NCBI GenBank assembly: GCA_928212115.1
Contig: CAKMRJ010002223.1
Location: 312,785,759 to 312,849,758, forward strand
From: Lactuca virosa
Lineage: Eukaryota; Streptophyta; Magnoliopsida; Asterales; Asteraceae
Direction: 5' to 3'
Length of the DNA stretch: 64,000 bases
Positions 11,635-22,749 of the stretch are shown here, in pieces (position 1 is the first letter of the stretch; each line of letters begins with the position of its first letter). A program made the translations under genes and the position numbers. The notes under the pieces were generated by a model, which did no database searches, was not told where the DNA came from, and saw only the letters and a list, made by a program, of their open reading frames with translations.

Positions 11635-12989
11635 CCTTGACTAAAGATGATTAAAACTCAATATAAGCTTTTAGAATTGAAATGAAGTATAATTTCCTCT
11701 CCCTTAATTATAGCAAAACAACTTTTCAAACCCTGCAAAGTCACGTACTGAGACTTTTGTTTTCTATAATTAACACTTAACATAATAATCATGCTCCCAC
11801 TAACATGATAATTATTAGCATAACACTTATGCTCCCACTAGCTTTGACATGTATCCAGAAATCAGCTGGACTTCTAGAAATCAATACTTTATTGACTTTC
11901 TTAGCAAAGTTCAGATTTCTGATATACGATGCTTTGATAAAACTTTATCAAAATCATACACCTTTCCTTAGACAGCTCATATGAGTGTCTAAACAATTTT
12001 TAGAACTATGAAAAGGGATGCCGTAATCATAGTCTCAATTGTTTAGACCTTTGACATTTGTCACAAGTCCATGTTAGTGTGCTGGTTACCCACACATGCT
12101 CCACTAACGACTTTGAGAATGCAAATATCACAATTGCTATCTACTTAAAATCTACTTAGTGAAAGCGTTTCCTCACCATCATTTTCATGAATCGGAGAAA
12201 AACCTTATGACACTTAGATTTTATGGTGTATGTGTTTCTATCCATGTGAATTTGTCAAAACCATAATCACAAGACAAGGTTAGTGACAAATCCAAACTCA
12301 TATGGACTGAACTTGTGCAATATTAACTTCTTGCCACTTGGTAGCATAAGGGCCTACCATTGCTTCCAAGTAGTTATCCAAACAATTGAGAACTCATGGA
12401 ACTTACATGCATAGTCAACTTTGACTGGAATGGGCATAGAAATAAGAATATGTCAACACGATAGATATAAACCTCAAGTCATGTGCAAGTGATAAACAAC
12501 ACCCTTGATTAGTTCTTGAGACTTTTTCAAGATCTTTAAGACTCCCGCTGACCTCTTGACATATAAGATTCTCCTGTCAAAAACCATTCATTGACAAAAC
12601 AAATATTCAAGAGTTAGTGCGGATTCTTATCAAGATAAACACATCACTCAATTGGTCTTAGTTGGTCTTTGTTTTATCCAAAAATATCACAGCTTACCAA
12701 TTTCAAATGTACAAGAGTAAGAAAACATTTTACTCTACATTTGACAAGTATCATAAACCTTCTTAAGATTATGTCACTCAAGTTACAAAGTTGGAGTATT
12801 ACTTTAAAACTCAATTTTGGGATGAAGTATGATTCATCTTTTTGATTTTAACCATTTCAATAATCCACGATTCCTCTTCTTAGTCAAACAAATGCACTAA
12901 GATGTCCTTAGAGGATCAATTGTGAAACGGTTTTTTTTTTAATCTTTAAGATGATCATAAACATGATACTGAAGTACTCTCCCATCTTT

Positions 12990-13172
12990 TCAGATTGGAG
13001 AAAATTTTATCTTTCTGCCTAATTGGATTCTTCTCATTCGTCTTACCATACATTGAAACTTTTCCAATGTTTCAGAATTATATTTAAACTTGTAAGCACA
13101 ACGATATTTACTAAACTTTCGTAAATCATGACGAACAGCCTTATCGTTATTTGTGGTGGACCTGATCAGCAC
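12990..13172 (-). pseudogene. K1 integrase core fragment
   Basis: The complement reads through about 60 codons. The end of the core beta/alpha region is recognisable from SETLEKFQ and QLGRKIKF, as in copia integrases just ahead of the SDNG(G)E catalytic block. That block itself is lost. Integrase would join element cDNA to chromosomal DNA; this remnant cannot. Confidence 0.6.
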
Positions 13173-13717
13173 ACAACCAAGTGTACCCGATCTCCTAGCC
13201 GTTCACTTGACTCACATATACCTGTGAACAAGGAATTAGTCTTATTTTACCAAAGATGAAAATTCTCATTCATCATGCAATACAAGTTGCATGATTCCAA
13301 GTTTCTATCCAACTGAAACTTGGGTGATGAGAATCTTTCCTTATTTGGTAAATTATGACACTACCACAAACGAAAGAATCACATCTATTTTCCAATATTG
13401 CTATTAATGGAATCATATAAACAATAATTCTTCACAAATGCCACTGTAAGGATATTTAAAATAAATAAAATTAAAACTTTTTCCTTTTATTTTAAAACTT
13501 TGCGGAAAAAACTTATCCTTACAATGCAAATGCATATGAAAACAATGTTGTTATTTATTCCTAGGCAATCTATCATAACTCTTAAGCAACAGCTCAAAAT
13601 TGTGATCTTCAGATTATGCGATTGAAATCCATCTTCGCGATCAGAATCGACATATTCTTCCTTTAAGCTTCCTCTTTTCTTTGATTCTTAAAAACATCAA
13701 TATGCGACCTAGTCACA

Positions 13718-14485
13718 TCATGTAATAAGAATCTCCAAATAGGAACTTAATAGAGTTAGATAGTGGACTTTACCCGAAGTAGAGTTAAACTTTTTGACTT
13801 TACCAACCTTATGATCTTTCAGGTAAATAGGGAAGCTTTGCAACCAATGCCCCTTCTTTTGGCAATAGAAACATATGAACTCTTTGGGAATGGTACACGG
13901 GGCTATCTCAGACTTAGCCTTTCTCTTTACCATTTGGTCAACCGAGTTGACTATGGCGGATCCATTTCCATTGGGAAGAGAAAGCTTTTCTGGATTTCCA
14001 ATGTTACCATTTTCAATGTCCATGGAAGTTTGGGAAGTCGATCTTCCAATCAAATTTGCTTTATCAGGGCTCCAAATCATTGCTGATTCAGCAGCATCAA
14101 GCAAATAGGTAAGATCAGCAAGGTTCATGTCATGGTCTGTCATATAGTAGTCCTAAAGGAACTTACTATGTGACTTAGAAAGTGATTGAAGAACCTCGTC
14201 AATAACCAACTTCCTCAAGACTTTGACACCCAACTCTCCCGGCTTGTCAATATGTGACTTCATCTCCAAGATGTGAGCACACATAGACTTTGCTTGCCAA
14301 TAGGGCTTAAGTGACCTTGAACTATTCAAGAACTTGTGGATTAGGGAGAATAATTGGAGGAGGTGGAGCAATTGAAGTATGATTTTCATGATCCAACCAC
14401 AGGACATCATCTTCATTAGGAAAGATTGTTCCAATGGATTTGGGAAGATCATAGTTGTCTGAACTAGACAATGGGATAAATTCAA
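13718..14485 (-). pseudogene. K1 gag remnant (copia-type, CCHC knuckle)
   Basis: Two pieces read in the - direction: 14485-14153 (residues SHIDKPGELGVKVLRKLVID, typical of copia gag) and 14143-13718 (MTDHDMNLADLTYLLDAAE, then the zinc knuckle). Gag packages the RNA in the particle, and the knuckle binds nucleic acid. Here it reads CFYCQKKGHWLQSFP, so the last zinc-binding Cys is replaced. K2 has lost a different ligand of the same knuckle. The two pieces are separated by a break at about 14145-14152. Confidence 0.85.
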
Positions 14486-14547
14486 GTTAGTTGATTTAAG
14501 TCCTTAATATAACACCCAATACGAAATATTAAAGCTAGGACCCAACA

Positions 14548-15600
14548 CAATATTTTATAACTTGGAAGAGGGATGTCGTAATCCAAGCTATAAAATATTT
14601 GAAGGTAGGCGAATGACGATTCACCAATTTCCACCATGAAAAACGAAATAGGTATTAGGTTTTAATTGGTTTGAAATTCCTAGATCTTTTGAGATTCATT
14701 GAACTATTCAATGGCATGTTTAAATCTCGATTGTGCCCTCTCAAGTTTGTGACTGGGATGCCGAGGATTACAAACAAGGTGTGAATAACCATGCAAATGG
14801 ACTTGGTACCCTTAATATTTATCACCTAATCGATGTACCGGGTACCCACACGCACTCCACCGATCTATGATAAACATTAAGTCACCCTTTGCCACTCTTA
14901 CTAGTCCATGTTAGTGTGCCGGTTACCCACACACGCTCCACCAACGACTTGGTAAGGTACAAAGTGTAATTTTATGGGTTAGCACCAAATTCACATTTCC
15001 CTAAGTAACTAAGATTGGGAATTTATAAGTGTTTAGTTACATGGAATTTATCATTATACTTTTAATGAAGGGAGAATTATAGTCATGTCTTACCCGTTCG
15101 GCTAATGACCCTCCACCAGTCAAGGAAGCGGTGGGTGAGAGTGGACACCCATTAAACTGCCATTTTATAGGCAGTAACCTTATACCCCCCTTATAGATCG
15201 TCTTCGTGAATGAGGCCTACTAACGGTAAGACTGACTTTGTTCTTATACATATATATAACTATTAACTATTAATATTATAATAGTATAATGGTTGAATTT
15301 TAACTTTTAAAATTCTAAGGGTTTACTTGGAATTAAAGTATTTATGGAGAGAAACTTTACAAATTCCAAAACTTGAGGACAAGTTTTGAACAATTCAAAA
15401 ACTTTTGGTTTCCATAACTTATGAGTTTAAAGTAGTTTTAATGAAAAAACTCTTCAAGTTCCATAACTTGAGGACAAGTTATGGAAGACTTTAAAAACAT
15501 TTAACAAAAATGAGACTCTTCATTTTCATAACTTATGGAAATATTATGAGTTTTAAAAATCATAAATGTGACTTTTCATATAACTTGAATACAAGTTACA
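14548..15600. repeat. K1 leader/gag-start hairpin array
   Basis: This stretch, mostly the untranslated leader, has no long frame and is packed with inverted repeats. Class I (loop AGAGGGATGTCGTAA): arms 14548-14566 and 14582-14601. A weaker class I copy is at 14742-14779. Class II (loop containing GGTACCCACACGCACTC or GGTTACCCACACACGCTC): 14811-14881 and about 14885-14967. A perfect 6-bp stem ACTGCC/GGCAGT is at 15156-15175. Class III (loop GAGGAC): 15367-15388 and 15461-15484; a relaxed copy lies at about 15580-15597. Stems differ between copies yet remain complementary. Confidence 0.7.
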
Positions 15601-15894
15601 AAAACACATTTTATGAACAACTTTTAGATCAATTTGGATTGAAAACAAATTATCACATAATTTTTCTATTAGTCTAAACCAATTCATAAGAACAAGATAA
15701 TTCAAATCAAACAATTTCATGTAATTTGTCTAACCATTAAACTAATACAAAACATGAATCCATTGACAATTATCTTTGAAATTGGATTAGCATGAACATT
15801 ACCACATCAAAAACAGGTTTATAAGTTCAAAAACAGCTTAGGGTAATGTCCCTAGTCCAATTCCAGCCAAAAAACTAGAAGATATGATGTCAGG

Positions 15895-15992
15895 GGTCCA
15901 ACTCGTCGAGTGCAAGAAAAAACTTGACGAGTTGGATGAGTTTGTACATGGACTCGTCGAGTCCCTTAATGGACTTGTCGAGTCCCCTGTCC
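15895..15992. repeat. K1 leader ACTCGTCGAGT palindromes
   Basis: An 11-bp CpG-containing palindrome, ACTCGTCGAGT, occurs twice perfectly, with two degenerate copies, within about 100 bp, 75-175 bp downstream of the primer-binding site in the K1 sense direction. It stands out against the A/T-rich surroundings. Confidence 0.7.
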
Positions 15993-16067
15993 AGACAGCA
16001 AAAAATTCGATTTTTTCAGCTTTTTTCAGCAATTTGCATCAAGTATAATTGAAAACAGCCCAACCTG

Positions 16068-16079
16068 GCTCTGATACCA
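16068..16079 (-). other. K1 primer-binding site (initiator Met tRNA)
   Basis: The complement is TGGTATCAGAGC, the usual plant initiator-Met tRNA 3'-end complement. It lies one base inside the 5' LTR terminus (16081) and fixes the - orientation. Confidence 0.93.
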
Positions 16080-16080
16080 C

Positions 16081-16873
16081 TGATGGGTTTTAGTATACTA
16101 CAACATCCTATGGTGCACATACAAAGCTAAATACCTTGGATCTATGTTTTCACTAATTATACATGCAGATGGTTTCCAAGGTATTAAACCTATAACTAGC
16201 ATGCAAATTGTCATAAACAATACAAGATACTAGTTAGAGTAACATACCTTTTATGTGGCTTGAAGTCTTGATGTATTTGGTGTTGCTCGAAAGACTTTGG
16301 CCTTTAAGAACTTAGTGCCCCAAGTGTTGAACCTCAAATGGAATCACAACTCACCTGGAACAAAGGTGACTCTTGAGAGAGAATTCCATGCACCAAAAAC
16401 ACCTCCATATTTCTCTAAGAAAATGAAGCACTTTCAAGTGGCGATTTTGGGCAATGGAATATGTATTTATATGTGGCATTTCAAGGGTCATGGGTATAGC
16501 CCAAATCCATACCCATGAGTATTATGATCCATGGTTCATGTGGCCTAACTCTTTATGTATCCATACATAAACTTGGTCCAACATGGATCATAAGCCCAAC
16601 ACATATAAATATAACTAATTACCATAATTAGTCCCTATAGATTTAATTAGTCTCTTTTGATCACCAAATTAATTCTTGATCAATACTAATTAAAACATAT
16701 GATTTTATATTAATATATTAGAACTTATAATATATTAATAAATCATATATAACATTCTCTCAAGAGTCCATCCTAACAAATTGTCCTGGTGTTATGCAAC
16801 CCAAATGGACCATGCTACTCTTGGGTCGAATACATACCAATAAGAGTTATGGGCTTAGACATCTAATCCTACA
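16081..16873 (-). repeat. K1 5' LTR
   Basis: 793 bp, homologous throughout to 9001-9805. The TSD GTTAT follows at 16874-16878. The two LTRs differ by scattered substitutions and a few small indels, including a run of about 13 bp present only at 9590-9610. Confidence 0.93.
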
Positions 16874-18192
16874 GTTATGGCCTTCGAAAGATTGCAAGGC
16901 TTAAGGGAAAAACCTTTGTACGTGGGGTGTACATAGGAAGTACGCAGGGCGTACTGGTGTAAAGCTATGTACGTTGAGCGTTCCTCGAAGTACATTGGGC
17001 GTACAAAGGCGAAGGATTGGGCAGTTGTGAAGAGTACGCTAAGCGTACTAGGAGTACGCCAGGCATACTCCAAAATCATGCAAACCCTATTTTAGGGCTT
17101 TGGACCCTATTTAAGCTCCTTATCTCATAACCTAACCCTAATATCTTCAACCTCCATCCTTCTAAACCCTAGAAATCGGCCCTTAGCCTGATTTGAGTGA
17201 TTCTTGAGCTTGGTATGTGCGTGTTGGGTGTCTTGAGAAGGAGAAGAATAAGAGAATCATATGGAGTTGTTGTTTGAGCTTCTAGATCTAGGGGTATCTT
17301 TCCATTTGCAAGCCTCCAAATGTAAAAAGCTTTGACCTTGATGATCTTTGTGTTTGGATCTATTTCTTGGTGTTCTTTGGCATTGTTAAGTCCTTTGATG
17401 AAAAGGTGAGCTTTTGATCTACTCCAGAAGTAGTGGAGGTTAGATCTAAGTTCCACCAAGGTCCCTTGTTCATAAAAATGGAAACTTTATGAAAGGTTTG
17501 GTCCATGCATGTATTAAGCTCTCGTTTAGTCCCTTATTTAAGTGTTGAGTCCCATTAAGTAGTGTTTGTGAGTAAAGTTGGAAACTTTACTGGTTAAGAC
17601 CTTGGATAGGAACCAGATCTAGGTGTTGGACATCTTGACTTAACCCATTAAGAGAAAAGCAAAGGTTTTTGCACTCCTGACTACTACGTTGGGCGTACAA
17701 GGAGGTACGCTCAGCGTAATGCGATGTTTGTGCTTCAGGTGGTTATATGTTGCGTTTTATGGTCGAGTGCACGGGTCGTACATCTTCAGTACACTGGGCG
17801 TACTCCCCAAAAGGGCGTTTTGGGCTTTTGAGGTTTAGTCCATTGTTGGGTTTTCATTGTTTGGGCCTTGTTGGGCCATTAAATCCTTTTTGGACTTCTG
17901 GTTGGTACCTTTTAGGCTCCTTTGGATGTTAGGCCCATAAAGGGGTTTTGGGGGCCCAAGTTGGAAAATTGGGCCTTGGATGTTTATATAGAAGTTGGGC
18001 CTTTTGGATTATTGGTTTGGACTTGGGTCTTGGGCAAAGCATAGGGAAGGGTAAAAAGATTTTTTACCCTAGTTTGGACTCTTAGGGTGAGTCGTGACCC
18101 AGTTATTAATTTGATGTTTATGGGCAATTATTAGCGCGAGATTGTTAGCAGATCTGCAGTCAGAGAGTATCCGTGGGTTTCAGCTAATCGAG

Positions 18193-18598
18193 GTGAGTCT
18201 TCTCAATATATCCATGGGTCGAAGGCACCAATACCGGCCCATTACTCGATATGTGCTCTTAATAGTTGGTATACAATGGTTTTGTTAGTTAGTATGTAAT
18301 GACTTATGTGGAATGCTAGTTTTCTCTGTGATGCTTACATGAAAGACCATGGGGGTAGCCCATGACACTTGGATATCAGACCTTGTGGGAAGCCCATGGC
18401 ATTCCAGGTAAATACATGGGGGTAGCCCATGACACTTGGTTATAAGACCATGGGGGGATCCCATACCATTCCAGGTAAAGACCATGGGGGAGCCCATGGC
18501 ACCTGTATGTAAGTCGCATGAAATTTTGTGGTTGTATTTATGAGGTATTTTGGGGAACTCACTAAGCTTTGTGCTTACAGTTTTTAGTTATGTTTCAG
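18193..18598 (+). other. Candidate intron inside the G1 LTR
   Basis: The donor AG|GTGAGT (GT at 18193) and the acceptor TTTCAG (ending 18598) enclose 406 bp. The same donor and acceptor contexts recur in the LTRs of G2, G3 and E although the sequence between them has changed. Just inside the donor is an inverted repeat (GGGTCG...CGGCCC, 18215-18240), conserved in the others. Splicing is inferred, not shown. Confidence 0.45.
18345..18515 (+). repeat. Tandem repeat in G1 LTR
   Basis: About 2.5 units of roughly 68 bp, each made of two similar halves built around ACCATGGGGGTAGCCCATG and ending CATTCCAGGTAAA. It lies within the candidate LTR intron. It is not CRISPR: units are contiguous, without unique spacers. 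Confidence 0.85.
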
Positions 18599-18796
18599 TT
18601 ACTTCCGATTTTCAAATCGAAGAGCTCGGGATAATTGTAGAGCACACACCACATGTTTCCACATTCTGTGAATTACTCTGATTTGTTGATGTTTTTGCTA
18701 AATCTTATTTATCGTGGTTTTATGGGAATGAAATGTATTAACGATTTATTAATCTAAAAACAAAAAATTATATGTCATGATTTTCGGGATGTTACA

Positions 18797-18881
18797 ATGG
18801 CTCATCACAAACTTCTCGAAACAAACCCACAACTTGAATACACATACATCCTATCCTCACTCTCTCGAGAGTGGCTAATCA
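18797..18881 (-). mobile_element. Gypsy leader scrap between G1 LTR and K2
   Basis: This 85-bp piece aligns with the untranslated leader of G3 at about 47107-47187; both contain ACAAACCCACAA and CTATCCTCAC/CTTATCCTCACTCTCTCGAGA-type stretches. It is therefore a piece of another - strand gypsy element, the one G1 inserted into. Confidence 0.7.
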
Positions 18882-19692
18882 TGATGGTAATTATGCAAAA
18901 CATATAAATCCTGTGTGTGCATGCAACCCTAAAAATTGATCGGTTTTCTCTAATTGAACATACAACTTTGAACAACAAAATAGAAACCCTAGAACTCTAG
19001 TAAATAATCAAAATACATAATTAGGGTTATAATAATCATACCTTGATTGTTATATCGTAATAACAATACAAATCATTGTGTTGTTGAAGCCTTGAGAGCA
19101 AGCGCCACAAAATGTCGTGCCTCTAATGATTCACACCCAACACTAGCAATGGAAGATGATTGAGGAGGTGAGGAGCTCAAAATTTCGGCTGGTACTTCCA
19201 AAGAAGAGGTTGGCCGAAAATCATAGGGTTATGCCCTATTTATAGTGAAGTCAGGAAACCCTAGATAAGCCCTAATCCAAGATCATCTTAAACAGGGCAG
19301 TTATCCTCTTTCCTGTTTATCCACCAAATACTATTCTAGAAATCCATAGACCTCAAGAAAACCGTCCAAGTCTTTATGGAGGGTTCTAGATTGCCTCTTG
19401 CTCAACTATTGGACAATAGCATTTTAATCCCTACACTTTTAATTAATTCCTTTAATCCTAAAATTAATTCTCATTAATTTCTGATTAAATATTACCATTT
19501 CTAATTAATATATTATTTTCATAATATATTAATAAATCGTTTATTTCAATTTATTAATTAAATAATAAATCTACCTCTTTCTCCAAAATCATCATGTCTA
19601 GTTGCTAGTCTTGAGGGAAACCCAAAAGGATTGTGTTACTATCAATTTAAGTATATACCAATTATAGTTATGGGTTGACACCTAATCTAACA
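18882..19692 (-). repeat. K2 3' LTR
   Basis: Begins TGATGGTAATTATG and ends CTAATCTAACA, 811 bp, close to the 805 bp of the K1 LTR. It is followed by the same polypurine complement, GTCTCCCACTTGG. Similarity to the K1 LTR is clear at the right end (A/T-rich part and terminus) and weak elsewhere. The left boundary is set by analogy. Confidence 0.75.
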
Positions 19693-22600
19693 GTCTCCCA
19701 CTTGGATAAGTCTAATAACTATAGTTGCTAGTATAACTTCAAAAACTGATTAACAAATTGTAGCTCACAAAAGCCGTTGTCGAACTCTGATCTAGTCAGT
19801 TACGTGTCCTAAGATAAGTGATCAAATATTCATCCGTTTTACAAGATATCATAAGGACATGAGACATGGATTATAATCAGTCTCATTGTCCAAGCTTTGT
19901 TTCCCGATTTCTGATTTATGACGACCGGAATTAGACTACCAATTGAACACATCAATTCAGTCCAGGCTTGGCCAAGCACCTTTGATGTCATCATAAAATC
20001 ATCGAGGGGCCCAAAGATATCGCTTTTCCCATCAGGGAAAAAGGAACGAATAAACTTTGACTTATATGCTTGTACTATTGACTTATCAAATCATGCAAAA
20101 GAATACGTTTTATAACATCAAGTTACTGATGCGTTTACGTATTCTCATGAACATCGCAACATAAATATTGCTATGTCTAATCTCCATAGACAATCTACAA
20201 TCCTGTTCATGACAGTATTAATTCGCTACTTACTTCCAAAAGTACGAGAGACTGTGGAATTTTGAATAATCAAATTATTCTGGAAGTAAAACATGCAAAG
20301 TGAAACACAATAATAACCTAATTAACTATGATCTCAAAACTATTGAATATAAATAAAACTCTTATTACTTAATCACCATATTAATTATACTTTCTTCATT
20401 GTATAATGTTTTGATTAATCAACTAAACACTTGAATTAAACATCCGTCATGCCATGTTATAAACATGCATACTATGTCTCTTTATGGTCCTTCCTTTGCG
20501 AATAGATCGATTTGACACTATTCCAATGATGCTCATTTCACAATTCCAAATTCTAGTCACTACTAAATGTGTTCGAGTTCAACCTTACATGCATTTTCCT
20601 TTTTATGATGTCGTGGCGTCAAGGTCACCGAGACTTAGCCAATGACATTACAAAATGCTCCATTGGAACTTTATACTAAAAACAATTCTAGAGTAATGAA
20701 GTTTCAAATTCAAGGCACACTCCTTGAACACTTTCCTTGCATTAAGGTTTATAACTCACATATAGATTTTAATCATCAACTCCCTCTATGGAAACATTTC
20801 CATATTCCGATATGACCATCAATTTTGATCAAGAATCATTGCAATCTAAAACATGTCAACATGGTTATTCCAAACCATACCATACTTCCAACTGTCCATA
20901 AGTAACTGATCCCTTGGTAAACCTCAAATTTTTCATGACAGTTGTTTAACAACTTTAGTCACAACAAGTTCTAATCCTTTTTCCCTCTCAATGCCCAAGG
21001 CATTTGAAAAAATCAGAACAAGTGAATATTATAGCATAGGTAATCAATCCTATATCCGAAGCATATGAGACTCGATTCATAATGTCTTACATAAATTCCT
21101 GATATCTAATCAGTCTCTTGCTATAAAACTTCCATATATCGAATTTCCTATGTTGAGCCATTTCAACACGATATTCATATCTATCCAAGACTAAGTTCCT
21201 TTAAACACTTCAATCTAAACTTTTAGATTTGAAACGAAGTATGATTTCCCTCTCCCTTAAGTCTCACTATAGTGAAACAATTTCCAAACTTTGCAATTTG
21301 CAAATTTGTAGACTTTGTTTCCTACAAATAGTATTGCCAACTTGCAACACTTAGCATTACAATTATGCTCACACTAGATTTAACATGTATCCAGAAATCA
21401 CCTAGATTTCTAGAAATCAGTACTCTTGACTTTCTTACTAAAGTTCATATTTCTGATACGTGATGCTTCGATAAGTCTTTAAATAGACTTTTCAAGCTTT
21501 TACACCTTCTATTAAATAGTATATGTGTGTGTGTTTAAACCCTTTAAGAACTTATAGCTATTTGTCCTGAAAGTTCAAACAATTCCTTACCATCTCTCAC
21601 AATTCGAACAATGAAAAGGGATGACGTAATCATATTACGAATTTGAGAAGGCAATTAACACAACCACTAACCATAATGATATTTATCATATCTTTAAAAT
21701 CTACTAGCGAAAGTGTTTCCTCATAATCATTCTCATGAATTAGAGTGAATCCTTTTTCATCCTAGATTTTATGGTGTACATGTTCCCATCCATGTGAATC
21801 TATCATTTCCAGCCTACAATCATAGGACAAAACCAAATTCAAATTTAGCTTCCCTTTCGTGGAGCGAACTTTGCTTATTCTTAATTTCTTCCCTTCTGGT
21901 AGCACAAGGGTCTACCAGTGCTTCCATGTTGTTAAGCAACTCACCCATATTGATCAATGCACTTTCATTGACCAACATGATTTGCCTTGGCAGTCAAATG
22001 AGAACCATATAATTCATAAGAATTGCCAACTCAAGTGGAAGGTGCACAAAAACAAGAATGTATCAACTTAACACGATAGGTCATCAACCTCAGGTCGTGT
22101 TCTAGTGATAACTAAAAGGTTTATTCTTGATTGAATCCTGAGACTCTTCAAGATCATTAAGACTCCCACTGACTTCTTGAAATACAAGTTTCTCTCTCAA
22201 AGAACAATACTTGACGAGCAAAAACAAATATTCCAAAGTTAGTGCAGATTCTTGACAAGAAACACTTCATGGAATTGGCCTTAGTTATCCTTTGTTTTAT
22301 CCAAAACATCACAACTTCCAATTCTAAATGTGCTAGAGTGAGAAAACATTGTTACTCCACATTTCATGATGTGTTATAAACCTACTTAGTATGAAATAAG
22401 TTTCAAGATACAATCTGTAGTAACTAGAGCACGACTCTAAAACTTGATTGGAAACGAAGTGTGACTCATCTTTTGATTTGAACCATTTCAACAATATCTG
22501 ATTCCTCATTTTAGTCAAACAATTGCACTAAGATGTATTTGAGGATCAATTGAGATATAGTTGCATAATCATTAAGATGATCACAAAACACGATACTAAA

Positions 22601-22749
22601 GTACTCTCCTTTCCTTTCAGGTTGGAGAAACCTTTATCTTTCTGCATAATAGATTCTTCTTATTCGTTCTGCTAATCTTTGAAACTTTTTCAAAGTATCA
22701 TAATCATGCTTAACCTTATAAACACAACCACACTTACTAAAACAACAGT
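19693..22749 (-). pseudogene. K2 pol remnant, left of S2
   Basis: Aligns along its length with K1 9806-13100 (for example 21020-21070 with 11290-11370, and 22560-22680 with 12950-13040), so it is the same decayed copia pol in - orientation. No frame longer than about 60 codons survives on the - strand. K2 lacks K1's TA microsatellites and the 11448-11500 hairpin but has its own class I hairpin at 21596-21647. The last 59 bp (22691-22749) are duplicated on the far side of S2. Confidence 0.7.
22691..22749. repeat. 59-bp duplication flanking S2, left copy
   Basis: From CAAAGTATCATAATCATG to AAAACAACAGT. The right copy at 35543-35601 is identical except for T/G at the eleventh base. The homologous place in K1 (about 13060-13130) is single, so the duplication arose with the S2 insertion or after it. 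Confidence 0.92.

Larger units (their letters stand above)
9806..13700 (-). pseudogene. K1 pol remnant (RNase H, RT, integrase), heavily decayed
   Basis: This 3.9-kb stretch lies between the polypurine tract and gag, where copia pol belongs. The only clear protein trace is on the complement of 12990-13172, where residues such as YKFKYNSETLEKFQ and GRKIKF match the copia integrase core before its second catalytic Asp. The rest has no long - strand frame. It has also gained inserts absent from K2: two (TA)n microsatellites (11506-11536, 11574-11634) and a hairpin (11448-11500). A 179-codon frame on the opposite strand (9973-10512) has no recognisable motif. Confidence 0.65.
9001..16873 (-). mobile_element. 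K1: complete copia LTR retrotransposon
   Basis: Two LTRs (9001-9805 and 16081-16873), a primer-binding site (16068-16079 on the complement), a polypurine tract (about 9806-9820 on the complement) and a 5-bp target duplication delimit a 7873-bp element in - orientation, lying inside the G1 LTR. Gag and integrase traces identify it as Ty1/copia of a lineage other than the Sireviruses; I do not assign it further. All coding parts are decayed. K2 (18882-36581) is a diverged relative. Confidence 0.92.
16874..18796 (+). mobile_element. G1 3' LTR, right part
   Basis: Continuation of the LTR begun at 8682; the first five bases are the K1 duplication. It carries a GTACGC-type palindrome cluster (16918-17070), a TATA-like TATTTAAG at 17108-17115, a second small palindrome cluster (17681-17722), a candidate splice donor (18193), a tandem repeat (18345-18515), a candidate splice acceptor (18598) and the terminus GTTACA (18796). 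No protein is encoded; short frames here are chance. Confidence 0.85.

Noticed and set aside
18285..18497. Repetitive 70-residue frame on the - strand
   Set aside because: Translation of the G1 LTR tandem repeat.
18345..18515. Possible CRISPR-like array
   Set aside because: Units are contiguous tandem repeats without unique spacers, in plant LTR DNA.
22691..22749. 59-bp duplication as a normal target-site duplication
   Set aside because: Copia integrases make about 5 bp, and the adjoining 3' LTR is incomplete; a different insertion or repair route is needed.
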